Below are positions 1-9,559 of a stretch of DNA of 64,000 bases, piece by piece. Position 1 is the stretch's first letter. Each line of letters opens with the position of its first letter. The notes beneath the pieces were generated by a model that made no database searches, had not been told where the DNA came from, and was given only the letters and a program-made list of their open reading frames with translations. The stretch is taken from contig CAZCVY010000007.1 in the NCBI GenBank assembly GCA_964501985.1, positions 1 through 64,000 on the forward strand, given 5' to 3'. Source of the stretch: Bog-366 sp964501985 (GTDB taxonomy: Bacteria > Acidobacteriota > Terriglobia > UBA7540). Both the position numbers and the translations under genes were made by a program.

Positions 1-222
1 ATGATGCAGGACATCCGTTACGACGGCATTCGCGTCAGCTACCTGATGCCGGGCAGCGTGGATACCGATTTTGCCGGCGCGCCGGGTTCCAAGTCTGGGC
101 AAAGCTGGAAGCTGACAGCGGAAGACGTCGCCAAAGCGGTCATCGACCTGTACAAATTTCCCAGCACCGCTTTGGCAAGCCGCATTGAGATGCGGCCTTC
201 GCAACCACCGCGAAAGAAATAG
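1..222 (+). CDS. Short-chain dehydrogenase/reductase, C-terminal fragment (cut by window edge)
   Basis: The frame is open at base 1 and stops at 222, so only the last roughly 73 residues of a longer protein are visible. The PGSVDTDF stretch matches the segment after the catalytic Tyr/Lys in classical SDR oxidoreductases, where the PG motif shapes the nicotinamide pocket. The following helix (EDVAKAVIDLY) is also typical of the SDR C-terminus. The Rossmann and catalytic parts lie outside the window, so substrate and cofactor cannot be judged. The ATG at base 1 is probably internal, because SDRs are usually about 250 residues. Confidence 0.75.
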   Translation: MMQDIRYDGIRVSYLMPGSVDTDFAGAPGSKSGQSWKLTAEDVAKAVIDLYKFPSTALASRIEMRPSQPPRKK

Positions 223-615
223 CGATTCGCCCTGGCAACGTGCGCACCTTGCGGAGATGGTGGCGAGGTTCGCCGGCCGAATGCGGCCCTGGCACGACAA
301 CCCGTCAATTAGGGCTCTGTCAGCCGACGTCAACGGCGAGACGCCTGTCGCCCGTGCTCCGTATCTTGCCCTCCTGTGTCCGCCCCCTATAAACATTTTC
401 AAGATTTCACCCCAAGGGACCGATGGAAGAGGAGAAGGCCCGAGAGGAGTTCTGGTGATCGTGTGACTTCGCCCGGCCCTGCGCCGCTGGCCACACCCCA
501 TCGTGGCCCACGAGGCGGAGATTCATAAGGACGACCCACGGGGGACAAAGCCCTGGGCATCGTCAGCCATGTGTAAACTCACCGAGCCATTTCGAATTCT
601 GATGAGGAGGCAAGT
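223..615. other. Intergenic region upstream of the hemerythrin pair
   Basis: About 390 bases lie between the SDR stop and the first hemerythrin. I see no convincing gene, tRNA or terminator. The last 15 bases hold a strong Shine-Dalgarno (GAGGAGG) placed for the ATG at 616, so a promoter for the hemerythrin pair probably lies here, but I cannot place it. Confidence 0.5.
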
Positions 616-1038
616 ATGGCTACCGCGACCACAGTGTTATTCCCTTGGAGTGAGACTTATTGCACCAAGATTGGCATGGTCGATACCCAGCACAAGAAGC
701 TGGTGGACTTGATCAACGAATTGCACCAAGCCATGATCACGCGGACGGGCAAGGAGCGGCTCGGCAAGATTCTTTCCGAACTGGTCAAATACACCGAGGC
801 TCACTTCAAGGCGGAAGAGGGCATTTTGCAGGCGAACCAATATCCGGACTTCGTCAACCATAAAGCCGAGCACGAGCGCTTTGCCAACACAGTCCTGGAA
901 TTTCAGGAGAAATTCGGGCGGAATGAGCTTGGATTGACGATCGAGCTGATGGAATTCTTAAAGGATTGGCTCAGCAAACACATTCTGACCGTCGACAAGA
1001 AATACGTTCCATTCTTAAACGCCAAAGGAGTGCACTAG
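616..1038 (+). CDS. Bacteriohemerythrin, copy 1
   Basis: A 140-residue single-domain hemerythrin, the usual length for bacteriohemerythrins. The di-iron ligand pattern is visible: His in DTQHKKL (about residue 26), His and Glu in EAHFKAEE (about 63-67), the paired His of HKAEH (about 82-86), and His and Asp in KHILTVDKKY (about 121-126). Proteins of this family bind O2 reversibly at a carboxylate-bridged di-iron site and act in oxygen storage, delivery or sensing in the cytoplasm. The start is supported by a GAGGAGG ribosome binding site. A close paralogue follows 20 bases downstream, so the pair is probably co-transcribed. Confidence 0.93.
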   Translation: MATATTVLFPWSETYCTKIGMVDTQHKKLVDLINELHQAMITRTGKERLGKILSELVKYTEAHFKAEEGILQANQYPDFVNHKAEHERFANTVLEFQEKFGRNELGLTIELMEFLKDWLSKHILTVDKKYVPFLNAKGVH

Positions 1039-1058
1039 CACTGATTAAGGAAACGGAT

Positions 1059-1481
1059 ATGGCGACCGCGACCGCACTGCTTTTCCTGTGGAGTGATACT
1101 TATAGCGTCAAAATTGGCATTATCGATGCCCAGCACAAAAACTTGGTGGATATCGTCAACGAATTGCACCAAGCCATGATTGGAGGGCAAGGGAAGCAGC
1201 AGCTCGGCAAGATCCTTTCAAACTTGATCAAATACACACAGGTTCACTTCAAGACCGAGGAAGACTTCATGATTTCCCATCAGTATTCGGATTACCTGAG
1301 TCATAAGTCCGAGCACGACCATTTGACCAAGACGGCCCTGAATTTTCAGGGTAAGTTTCGAAGGAATGAAGTCGGGCTAACCCTTGAGGTCATGGAATTC
1401 CTGAAGGACTGGCTCGCCAAGCACATCTTGGGTTCCGACAAAAGGTACGCCCCTTTCCTGAACGCTCAAGGCGTGCATTAG
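1059..1481 (+). CDS. Bacteriohemerythrin, copy 2
   Basis: A second 140-residue hemerythrin with the same start (MATAT) and same end (GVH) as its upstream neighbour, most likely a recent tandem duplicate. The ligands are retained: DAQHKNL, VHFKTEED, HKSEH and KHILGSDKRY. An in-frame ATG at 966 would lie inside the first gene. I chose the ATG at 1059 because the protein then aligns end to end with copy 1 and has AAGGA upstream. Like copy 1 it should bind O2 at a di-iron centre. The substitutions between the copies are mostly away from the ligands, so both look functional. Confidence 0.93.
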   Translation: MATATALLFLWSDTYSVKIGIIDAQHKNLVDIVNELHQAMIGGQGKQQLGKILSNLIKYTQVHFKTEEDFMISHQYSDYLSHKSEHDHLTKTALNFQGKFRRNEVGLTLEVMEFLKDWLAKHILGSDKRYAPFLNAQGVH

Positions 1482-1804
1482 ACGGAACTCCCCAATATCG
1501 GCTTGCCAAGTCGAGCGCGACTGGGAGGAAATATCCCACGGCAAATGTTACCGGCATTAAGTTCCTGGCCACCATTCCGATGCGCAGGAGGGAAGACCGT
1601 GGAGTCAGAACCTTGCGGAGAAATGGAATCTGCTCCCTTCCTAAAAAGCAAGGGCATGCGGTAAGAATCGATGGGGAGATCCGGGTTCATCACCGGCAAT
1701 TGAATGAGAAGGAGTCCGCCGGACGGGAGAGGGTTTTCTAGTTATGGATGTTGCGGCGAGCTCGCCGAGGCCGCGCGCGCGGCCCCGGCGATTCCTTGCA
1801 AACA
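1482..1804. other. Intergenic region between convergent genes
   Basis: The region separates the hemerythrin pair (plus) from the PEGA/OmpA gene (minus). No gene is supported. A GC-rich inverted repeat at 1764-1789, centred on an alternating GC run, could form a strong hairpin just past the PEGA/OmpA stop, but it has no T tract, so calling it a terminator would be a guess. Confidence 0.45.
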
Positions 1805-3547
1805 CTATTTCTTAGCAGGAGCTTTCTTCCTGGCGACTGGTTTCTTCTCTCCCAGCAGCACAGTCAGGTCATCGGAGTTATACGGGAAGTATTGCTGCGA
1901 GGTCTGGCCCGTGGTGCTGAGTCGAAGGTCCACGCGGCGATTGTTCGCCATGCGGAAAGCTAAGATATTGCTATCCACGCGCTTACGATCCTCGGGCGTG
2001 ATGTTGGGGTTCTGAGCGGTCAGAGCTTCGACCTCTTTGTTGGTGAGGTTCTTTTCCTTTCCGAAAGCGGTCGTCGTGATCTTCTCGGCAGGAACCCCAT
2101 GCTCGACGAGATAATTCTTCACCAAGTCGGCGCGGCGTTGTGACAACGCCTTGTTGAACGCCACGGAGCCACGGAGGTCGGCGTGCGCTTCCAGATTCAA
2201 ATTGGCCTCGGGCCGAACCGTCAAGTACTCCTTAAAATTGGTGACGATTTCATCCAGGCGCCTCTGCTGGCTGGGAACCAAGCCACCCTGAGGATCCTTC
2301 ACCGTCGGCAAGTTGGTGGGGTAGTAGATGCTGTTGAAGGTGAGTTTGGTCTCGAGTGTGGCCTCGTTCACGGCTGCTTGGGCTTCGTAGGAACCGGTAA
2401 TGTGCAGGGTGGCAGTGCGCGTCTCGGACCCGCCGCAAGTGTTAGTGGCATGGAGAGTGTACGTGACGCTCTCGTCAATCGGCCCCGGCGTCGTCTTGCT
2501 GGGCGTTATCGGAAGCTCACGATTGCCACTCGACCCAACTGAACCCAGGGGGTCTACTGATACGGAGCTGGCGTTCGGCGCCGACCATGTCACTGTAGCG
2601 CTTGCCGGTTGGTCAACCTTCTCGCCGATTTTGTGGTAGCGGACCTCGCCGGGCGAAACGCTGAGCGAAGCCGGAATCGCAGTGTTGACGGTTACCGTAG
2701 AGTCGCCATTATAAACACCACCCGGCCCGGCGGCGGTGAATTTATAATCGGTAGTCTGTGTGGGCTGGACGGTCTGATCGCCAGAGGGGCTTACCGGGCT
2801 TCCATTGATTTCAGTTTTCCCGGCGCCGGTGGAGGACCACGTCAGATGAGCCGAATCGCCGCAATTGACCTGTGTCGTAGACGCGTTAAATTGGCCGGTA
2901 ACCTTCTCGACCGCAACCTCGGCGCTGGCTGTTCCCGCCTTGAATCGCGCCATCGAAGCCATGCTCTCGCCACGCGACCAATCCACGGTTTTGCGAACGC
3001 CTTTATAAGCGTCGATCACAACGCGCTTGTTTGCAGGAACATCGACGCTGACGGACCAGGGATCCTGGTTGCAGCACTGAGCCGTCAGCTCATAATGGCC
3101 AGGGGGAACCAGCAGTTCCTGCTTCCAGCCCCACTCGTTGTTAAACTCATCGCCGTGCCCAACATAAAACACCGCAGGATCCTTGCCATTCAAGAGGACG
3201 GCGGCGCGGTCGGCACCTTCCAGCGTAATGGCTCCCCACGGCCCGGAGACGTTTCCGGGAATTGCTTGCATCGTAACGTTGAGGACCAAAGTTTTGTGCG
3301 CCTCGATGGTCACCGTGCGGGTTTCGGGCTTGAAGCCGTAGTTGTACAAATCGATTTTGTGCTCACCCGCGGTGAGGCACACGTGGTGACCTTTCGCGTC
3401 TACGACCGGTGCGCCGTCAGCATAAATATGAGCCTCGGGCGGAGTTGCATGGACAATAAGCTTCCCTGTTTGTCCCATTACCGGCTGACTACTAACCAGT
3501 AACAGAACGGCCGCAGAAAGGAGAAAGCTGAACTGCCGAACACGCAT
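1805..3547 (-). CDS. Exported PEGA-domain and OmpA-like peptidoglycan-associated protein
   Basis: A 580-residue protein with an N-terminal signal peptide (about residues 1-26, ending VMGQ). A PEGA-type beta domain follows (about 27-95: ATPPEAHIYADG...GEHKIDLYNYGF), then a middle region of Ig-like repeats rich in Ser/Thr. The C-terminal OmpA-like domain (about 440-545) contains NLNLEAHAD and LSQRRADLVKNYL, the peptidoglycan-contact region of this family. It probably sits in the periplasm or outer membrane and tethers the envelope to murein. It stands alone between convergent and same-strand neighbours. The tail (KKPVARKKAPAKK) is basic and likely disordered. Confidence 0.85.
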   Translation of the reverse strand: MRVRQFSFLLSAAVLLLVSSQPVMGQTGKLIVHATPPEAHIYADGAPVVDAKGHHVCLTAGEHKIDLYNYGFKPETRTVTIEAHKTLVLNVTMQAIPGNVSGPWGAITLEGADRAAVLLNGKDPAVFYVGHGDEFNNEWGWKQELLVPPGHYELTAQCCNQDPWSVSVDVPANKRVVIDAYKGVRKTVDWSRGESMASMARFKAGTASAEVAVEKVTGQFNASTTQVNCGDSAHLTWSSTGAGKTEINGSPVSPSGDQTVQPTQTTDYKFTAAGPGGVYNGDSTVTVNTAIPASLSVSPGEVRYHKIGEKVDQPASATVTWSAPNASSVSVDPLGSVGSSGNRELPITPSKTTPGPIDESVTYTLHATNTCGGSETRTATLHITGSYEAQAAVNEATLETKLTFNSIYYPTNLPTVKDPQGGLVPSQQRRLDEIVTNFKEYLTVRPEANLNLEAHADLRGSVAFNKALSQRRADLVKNYLVEHGVPAEKITTTAFGKEKNLTNKEVEALTAQNPNITPEDRKRVDSNILAFRMANNRRVDLRLSTTGQTSQQYFPYNSDDLTVLLGEKKPVARKKAPAKK

Positions 3548-3817
3548 GTGGATTCCCTCCGTTTATATTTAGTGCACCTTCCTGGAATTCAAATCCCTGC
3601 AAATGTTGGAGGGATTGTATCACAATCTAAATAATTTCAAGAAGAAATAGATGTCTTAAGGCGCATTGGCGCCCCCCTTCCCTCTGGTGGGAAAGAGGAC
3701 AGTCACAGTCCTTCGAACACAAAGCCGGAACTTGGCCCCCCACCCCACCGAGAGGCACCCAGGTCGAATCAACCCTCGGACCGGGCCTGTAGTCGGGCTT
3801 TTCCCCGCATCTGGCCG

Positions 3818-6598
3818 TCACCATTCAAACTCCACCCTTGTTCGGCGGGCTGAAAACTCAGGGTAAGGCGCAATTTCCAGTTTCCGCAGGTGATGCGAGA
3901 GGTCGGTGTTGGCGAGAACAAAGGTAAGGGTGCTTTCGCCGCCCGGGGAAAGAAATGGTTCAGGAAGGTAGAATTCTTTCTGGGGGCCCACGGTGACGAA
4001 GCGTCCCACCAACTTCCCATTAAGGAAAATGAGGGCGTCACAGTCGGCGTCGAAAGTAAGCTTCCAACATATCTTCCAGGCTTCATCGATCGGAGGCACG
4101 GCGAATTTCGCTCGGCACCATGTGAATGCGGGGACTAAGACCTGGTTTTCCGCTTCGCCAAGGAAGACCGCGGGGGTCCACGTACCGGCATCGGGGTTGA
4201 TTTCCCGCCCGCGCATGGGGGCGGCAAATCGCTGGATTTGCCAGCTTTCCAGACTTTTGGCCGAGGGGAAATCCGCGCCAATGCCGACCGATTCGAGGCC
4301 CTTCAACTCTCCCAGGTTTTCGCCAAAATTCGGGGCGCCAAACTGTTCGTAGGAAATCTCCACCAAGTTTGAGCCGGCGTGCGCATACTTTGTAAGTGGA
4401 AAGTCCGTCAATTTCTCTCGGTTCGACGCTTCCGCCACATACTTACCATTGACGAACACCTTTTTCGCGTCGTCGGCTCGCGTGGAAATAAACATCCTGG
4501 CTTCGCCGTTGAATGTAAAGGAGTTCCTGTACTTGACGTAACCGTAGGGCACCGGCCCAAAATCCTCGAGTGCGTGCAGAGGACCCGTCACCCATTCGCC
4601 CTTTCCCGGATCAAACCTCTCAACCCAAATTTCACCCTCACTCAGGCTGACAGGCGCAGTGGGCAACGCCGGCGTGTTGACTTGAAACCTGGCGAGGTGC
4701 CAGGGGCGGTCAAATTGAAAGTCGGTTAGGACGCCATCGAGGCGGCACTTCTCCGGCAGGGGGGGAAGCATGACCGCCACATCGTGCTTGCCGGGGAGAA
4801 AATCCAAGTCTACCCAGGCGCGACTCTTCACCGAGCCTGATCCTCCCATAGCATACGCGTCAGTCAAGACGGGAGCCACCACCGTCTTGGTTTCCTCGGA
4901 GCCGGGGACAATCTTGGGTGGAAACTCCCACAGGAAGGTGCGTAGCGCTTTGTCGCGCGGAACAACGAAGATCTGAAGGTGTTCACTGTACAACAGCATT
5001 CTTTCTGTGGTGCTGACCTGCACGGCCAGCACCGACGTCTCGTATTCAGGGTCCCAGAAGCGATAAGCTGTTTCGCCTTCCACTTTCGGTTCGTCCACGG
5101 TGGCGAGGCCCATTTCCAGCGTCCGGCCGGGCACGTCGTACAAAATCAGAAAGTCACGATCGAGGTTGACACCGTGAGCCAACACTTCTCCCGTCGAGTA
5201 GCATAGCCTCCCGCCGCTTACCTTGATCTGCACCGGCAGCATTTTCATTTCACGCGGCGCAATTTCCAATTCTCCCACCCGCGGAGCACTGATCGGCCGC
5301 TTGCTCGGACTGTGCGGGTCCGTGAAAGTCATTTTGTAGCGCTGGGGAGCATTCGAGTTCTCGCGAATAAACAACACCGAACTGGCCCCGTTAGTGCGCT
5401 CGCTGACACTCACGTTGGCGTTCGTACATTCCACGCCCGAAACAGGCACGCCGCGGGCGAGGACGCTGCCGAATACGCGCAAAGACTGGCCCATGCCGCG
5501 AACGGCGTAGTACTTGTCCCAAAGACCGCCAGGTTCGCGGATTGGCGCGGCGTAGTCATAACTCGTGGTTAGGTTCTTGGCGGCCCAATCAAAATTAGTG
5601 CCGCCGAAGCCCATATAATAATTGAAGGACGTAACCCCCAACTCGAGGGCGGTGAGCGTGATCATCTTGATTTGCGCGGCGTCAACGCCGTCCTGATTGA
5701 CCGAAAGCCTGCCCCCGAATTCGCTGAACCATCCGCCCTGGAGTTCCGAGATCGCCAGGGGCGAAGCGGGCTCTTCGCGGCGCAATTTCTCCAGCGCCGG
5801 CGTAAGTTCCTCCACGATCTTCCAGCGCGGATAGAAATTGCACGTGTCCATGATCCGGGCCATTTCGGGGTCGGTATTTTCGCGCGCCTGCTTGGTCCAA
5901 CAGGTGATTACGGGCACACTGATGCCGGCGTTCCAAACCATTTTCGCCAGGGCGCGAACGTACTCGAGTTTGTCCGCATCAGGTATTCGCGCGCTGTAGT
6001 CGTACTCGTTTTCCACCTGCACCATGATGATCGGACCACCCACCGTCACCTGGTGCTGCTGGATGATGGGGAGAACTTGCGAGTACCAATGCTGCGAGGT
6101 CCGCAAGCTCTCCGGGTTCGTGGTGCGCAAGGGGAAACGCTTGGCCGCCACCCAGGAAGGAAATCCTCCCCGTTCCCACTCCGCGCAAATATAGGGACCC
6201 GGTCGGGCGATCATCATGAACCCCATCTCGTGCACGAGCTTGACGAATGCTTCGAACTCTACGAGATCCGCTTTGCCTTCCGTCGGCTCGTGATAATTCC
6301 AGAACGCGTAGGATTCAATCGTGTTGAACCCCGCCAGTTTGAACTTCTGCAAGCGATCGCGCCAGAGAGCTTTGGGGCAGCGCGGATAATGATACGCCCC
6401 GCTCATCACCAGCGTGTCCTTGTCATTAACAGTGAAACACTTTGCGTCGTAGCGGATGATTTGCGGATTCTCGAATTGCATTTGCCCCGCCGGCAGTATT
6501 GCGGCGGCATCGAGCGGCGCGCTTCCCCAACGGTCGAGGCGCAACGCCAAGGGCGTTGTGACGGCGTTCAGTAGAAAATTACGGCGTGATGATTTCAT
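3818..6598 (-). CDS. GH35 beta-galactosidase-like glycoside hydrolase with Tat-type leader
   Basis: A 926-residue protein. The N-terminal TIM barrel carries GH35 signatures: SGAYHYPRCP, GPYICAEWERGGFP, the presumed acid/base in QVENEY (about residue 200) and the presumed nucleophile in SELQGGW (about residue 290). Beta-rich galactose-binding-like domains follow. The start at 6598 gives MKSSRRNFLL, a twin-arginine-like leader; an ATG five codons upstream is possible. GH35 enzymes release terminal beta-galactose from plant or microbial polysaccharides; the exact substrate is not readable. The protein is longer than a minimal GH35 because of the extra C-terminal domains. It is probably periplasmic or cell-surface. 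Confidence 0.88.
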   Translation of the reverse strand: MKSSRRNFLLNAVTTPLALRLDRWGSAPLDAAAILPAGQMQFENPQIIRYDAKCFTVNDKDTLVMSGAYHYPRCPKALWRDRLQKFKLAGFNTIESYAFWNYHEPTEGKADLVEFEAFVKLVHEMGFMMIARPGPYICAEWERGGFPSWVAAKRFPLRTTNPESLRTSQHWYSQVLPIIQQHQVTVGGPIIMVQVENEYDYSARIPDADKLEYVRALAKMVWNAGISVPVITCWTKQARENTDPEMARIMDTCNFYPRWKIVEELTPALEKLRREEPASPLAISELQGGWFSEFGGRLSVNQDGVDAAQIKMITLTALELGVTSFNYYMGFGGTNFDWAAKNLTTSYDYAAPIREPGGLWDKYYAVRGMGQSLRVFGSVLARGVPVSGVECTNANVSVSERTNGASSVLFIRENSNAPQRYKMTFTDPHSPSKRPISAPRVGELEIAPREMKMLPVQIKVSGGRLCYSTGEVLAHGVNLDRDFLILYDVPGRTLEMGLATVDEPKVEGETAYRFWDPEYETSVLAVQVSTTERMLLYSEHLQIFVVPRDKALRTFLWEFPPKIVPGSEETKTVVAPVLTDAYAMGGSGSVKSRAWVDLDFLPGKHDVAVMLPPLPEKCRLDGVLTDFQFDRPWHLARFQVNTPALPTAPVSLSEGEIWVERFDPGKGEWVTGPLHALEDFGPVPYGYVKYRNSFTFNGEARMFISTRADDAKKVFVNGKYVAEASNREKLTDFPLTKYAHAGSNLVEISYEQFGAPNFGENLGELKGLESVGIGADFPSAKSLESWQIQRFAAPMRGREINPDAGTWTPAVFLGEAENQVLVPAFTWCRAKFAVPPIDEAWKICWKLTFDADCDALIFLNGKLVGRFVTVGPQKEFYLPEPFLSPGGESTLTFVLANTDLSHHLRKLEIAPYPEFSARRTRVEFEW

Positions 6599-7288
6599 TA
6601 CTCCCTCTCGCATGCTGATCGGCGACTCACATGGTCACACCCGGCGCGAATGCGGACCACGCGAATTCCGCTAGAGAGCATGAAGTATAAAAGTGTGGGA
6701 ACACTTCTGCAACCTTGCGGGGAGTGCGTGTCGAGGCAAAGGAGAGATTTCCTTGCGAGGAGTGTGGGTGGTGACGTCTCAGCCGTGAGGCGAAGGGCGA
6801 GCGCTGAGAGGCAGGGTGACTGCCCAACTCGGAAAATTGGAGTGTCCCATCAGAATTTTGCCTTTGCCCAGCAGACTGGGACCCGGCCGGCCAAATGGCG
6901 CTTCGACGCATCGTGGGTGTTTCAGGCATCGGACATTTTGGCGTTAGGATCAGATTCAGCGGCCTGCTGCCAGTGTAACGAACCGAGAATTAAAGTCCTA
7001 GCACGGACGGCATAAGAACTTGACGTAATATTTCTATATATATAGACTTAATGGCGGAAGGAACTTTTGCTGATTGAGAGTTGCCAAAAGTGGGAAGCGA
7101 CAAGAGCAGAGATTCCAGTTTGAGCGGCGGCTCAGCTCCTATGCCCCGTATAAAGTGCGTATCTTCAATGTGTTTCAGCGATTAAGACGGACTGGTTGGA
7201 CAGGTTCCCGCCTCTTACCAGCAGAATCTTTGCACCGAAAGACCGCAGAAGAAAGCGGTTTGCGCTGCGACTCGGCTCGCGCGAAAGT
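6599..7288. other. Long intergenic region upstream of the GH35 gene
   Basis: About 690 bases between two minus-strand genes. Open frames here lack family resemblance and good start contexts. An AT-rich patch with an alternating TA run lies near 7028-7050, in a GC-rich setting. Promoter and leader of the GH35 gene presumably lie at the left end. Nothing else can be supported. Confidence 0.45.
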
Positions 7289-7852
7289 TTACAACAATGC
7301 CTTTGGGCCTTCGATATCCATTACCACGGAGTGAATTAAGCGACCTCTTGCGTTGATAGCTTTCAGTTCGTTTTCCAGGTTGTACTCGACAGAATCCGTA
7401 GGGTCGCCGCCGGATTTCTTGCTGTAGATGTGGGAGCGATGAGACACGAGTGCGCCCCGGTCATCATACGCGTTCGCGTAAATGGTATTTGAGTTGATCG
7501 TGTACGGAACATTCTTAGTTGTCGTAGTCGATGTGGCTGTGCCATCGTCGCGGTAGTTCCACGTCTCGTCTGTTTTAACCACAGGTTCAAAACCGTGGAA
7601 GTAGCTGGCAGATTGCGACAGAACTATTAAGTAGTTCGCGCGGTCCCGCAGGGGCTGCTGCGAAAAGCAGATGTCGGGATGTTTGCTGGCATTCTTTTCC
7701 ACCCAATTAGCGATCCACCCTCGGCTGCCCAAGGAAGGATGTACCCCGCTTGAATCCGCCAACGCGAACGTCACAACCTTGCTACACATTTGGGCGTCAG
7801 CGGACACGCTAAGGAGGCACAACCCTATAGTTACCAGAATTGCCTGTCTCAT
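7289..7852 (-). CDS. Small exported protein of unknown function
   Basis: A 187-residue protein with a clear signal peptide (MRQAILVTIGLCLLSVSADA, cut before QMCS). The mature part has a Cys near its start and another in HPDICFS, then a stretch that resembles the exported, variable, unannotated proteins common in Acidobacteria (FHGFEPVV, Thr-rich TSTTTTKN). I do not recognise a family and see no catalytic motif. It is monocistronic as far as can be seen. The location should be periplasm or outside. Confidence 0.65.
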   Translation of the reverse strand: MRQAILVTIGLCLLSVSADAQMCSKVVTFALADSSGVHPSLGSRGWIANWVEKNASKHPDICFSQQPLRDRANYLIVLSQSASYFHGFEPVVKTDETWNYRDDGTATSTTTTKNVPYTINSNTIYANAYDDRGALVSHRSHIYSKKSGGDPTDSVEYNLENELKAINARGRLIHSVVMDIEGPKALL

Positions 7853-8147
7853 TGCCTTTACCCCTCCTCCCCCGGATCAACGGTGGGCTCTCGGATAGGA
7901 CGCCCGAACCCTCTGTAGGGGCGCATGCAATTGACCTACCATTCCAATCGCGCGTAAGTGTTTGAAACATCAAGGCAAGAGGTCAGGCCCCGGTGAACAA
8001 GATCCACCATACGGGTGGTGGTTTTGGGCCACCCCCGTTTGAGGCTTGCCCTCGCCACAGGCTACCTACGAAGACTCGAAAGCGGCAACTCTATGCCGCG
8101 CTCTAAAGCTCCGCAGGCACTTTCGGGACTCTGGGAGAATTCTTCAA

Positions 8148-8645
8148 TCATGGGGCTTGCCAGATGAGGTGGTGTTTCTCGTCCTTGCCGAACATGACGA
8201 TTGAGGCGGCGGAAGTTTTTTCGGTTGTTCCCGCCTTAAAGTTGACCTTCCCGGTGCTCCCCAGGTTCATCTGAAATCCCTGGGAATCGGCGAGCCTGAT
8301 GGCGGGGGCGCCTTGTGGCGAAACGCTGATCGCGGCGTGATCCACGCCCTGCGCGTCCAGAAGGAGGATGACCGCGGAACCGTCGGTGTCCGTCACAAGC
8401 CCCTCGCGCGCAACTCCATCCGCGTCGGAGATATTGATGCCATTGACGTTCATCCTCATTCGCTGTACGCCCGAGTTATCCACAATGTCGAACTCGCGGG
8501 CCGTGATCTTCTGCGGAGCAGACTGCGTCGCGTACATCGTAACGAGGGCCGTGGTCACCACGAGCGGGGCGACGGCAAATCCTTTGAGCCGCCGATGGGC
8601 GCCCTCGAGACATTCCAGCCGCTCGACAAGTTCTCTCTCGGTCAT
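8148..8645 (-). CDS. Membrane-anchored protein with repetitive beta-rich ectodomain, unknown function
   Basis: A 165-residue protein: a short cytoplasmic N-terminus with predicted coiled-coil character (ELVERLECLEGAHRRL), one transmembrane segment (about residues 24-42), and an ectodomain of short repeats of the type DNSGVQRMRM, DTDGSAVILLLD and DSQGFQMNLG. Each repeat resembles a turn of a beta-stack. The open frame extends much further upstream but would run antisense through the sedoheptulose-isomerase-like gene, so the ATG at 8645 is chosen. No enzyme motif is visible. It is divergent from the SIS gene across about 280 bases that should hold both promoters. Confidence 0.65.
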   Translation of the reverse strand: MTERELVERLECLEGAHRRLKGFAVAPLVVTTALVTMYATQSAPQKITAREFDIVDNSGVQRMRMNVNGINISDADGVAREGLVTDTDGSAVILLLDAQGVDHAAISVSPQGAPAIRLADSQGFQMNLGSTGKVNFKAGTTEKTSAASIVMFGKDEKHHLIWQAP

Positions 8646-8927
8646 GGCGAATCCTTCCAGGCGGATTTGTTGGGCTCGCTGAAAAATCGAAACTGAGTCT
8701 ATCACACCCACGTTTAGCAAGGCTGTGATGGAGGATACCGGGCAGTGACAGGAGTCCGCGACCCGGAGTCCGGCAGCAGAAGTACGAGATTCGCCGGAAA
8801 CGGCCGAGTCCAGAGGCTCATCGCAATTCACAAAATCACCCCTGGCGGATGACTCAATCAGAACGACGCACGCAGCGCTTGCCCTTCGCGGCGCGATGAT
8901 GAATAATTCAAGCAAAGGAGAAAAAGG

Positions 8928-9524
8928 ATGATTCGTGAGCAGTTTCTTGACTATTGCCAGGGCCTGAAGAGCGCTCTGGACGCTATTCCCGCGGACGCCG
9001 TGGAGAAGTTCTTGCAGCTCCTGGAGAGCGCTTACCAGGATGGCCGCCAGGTGTTTCTCCTGGGCAACGGAGGAAGCGGCGCCACCGCCTCCCATGCGGC
9101 CGCCGATTTGAACAAGGGCGTCTCCTACGGCCGGGAAAAACGCTTTCGCGTGATGAGCCTGAACGACAACATGGCCACACTGACCGCCTATGCAAACGAT
9201 GTTGCCTACAGCGACGCCTATGTGGAGCAGCTCAAGAATTTCCTGAATCGCGGCGATTTGGTGATTGGCATTTCGGGCAGCGGCAATTCCCTGAGCGTGC
9301 TGAAGGCGATTGAATACGCTAACCAGCAGGGCGCCGTCACCGTGGGGCTGTGCGGCTTCGGTGGCGGCAAACTGGCCGCCATGGCGCAGGTCCCCGTACA
9401 CGTTCCGGTGAACGACATGCAAAAGGTCGAGGACATCCACATGATGCTCTTCCACGTGGCCATGCAGGTGCTTTGCGCGCGCATGGATGCTTCCGCCCCT
9501 GCGCCCGCCGCCCGCGCGTGCTGA
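8928..9524 (+). CDS. SIS-domain isomerase, GmhA/phosphoheptose isomerase-like
   Basis: A 198-residue SIS-fold protein. The sugar-phosphate loop LLGNGGSGATASHAAADLNKG and the ISGSGNS segment match the D-sedoheptulose-7-phosphate isomerase (GmhA) family, which makes D-glycero-manno-heptose 7-phosphate, the first step toward ADP- or GDP-heptose for LPS or S-layer glycans. The late VEDIHMMLFH segment supplies the Glu and His used in catalysis in GmhA. The start has a good Shine-Dalgarno (AAGGAGAAAAAGG). The Ala/Pro-rich C-terminal tail (APAPAARAC) is unusual and may be disordered. No other heptose gene is nearby, so other SIS-type substrates remain possible. Confidence 0.82.
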   Translation: MIREQFLDYCQGLKSALDAIPADAVEKFLQLLESAYQDGRQVFLLGNGGSGATASHAAADLNKGVSYGREKRFRVMSLNDNMATLTAYANDVAYSDAYVEQLKNFLNRGDLVIGISGSGNSLSVLKAIEYANQQGAVTVGLCGFGGGKLAAMAQVPVHVPVNDMQKVEDIHMMLFHVAMQVLCARMDASAPAPAARAC

Positions 9525-9559
9525 CGCGGTGGATTGCTTGCCGCCAATCAATCATTGCC

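Noticed and set aside
1764..1789. Terminator after the PEGA/OmpA gene
   Set aside because: A strong GC hairpin is present but there is no T tract on the transcribed strand.
6627..6929. Possible gene upstream of GH35
   Set aside because: It is Ser/Arg-rich with no recognisable domain and lies in a probable promoter region.
8646..9551. N-terminal extension of the 8148-8645 protein
   Set aside because: It would be read antisense through the SIS isomerase; the peptide is His/Ala-rich and the real protein starts at the ATG at 8645.
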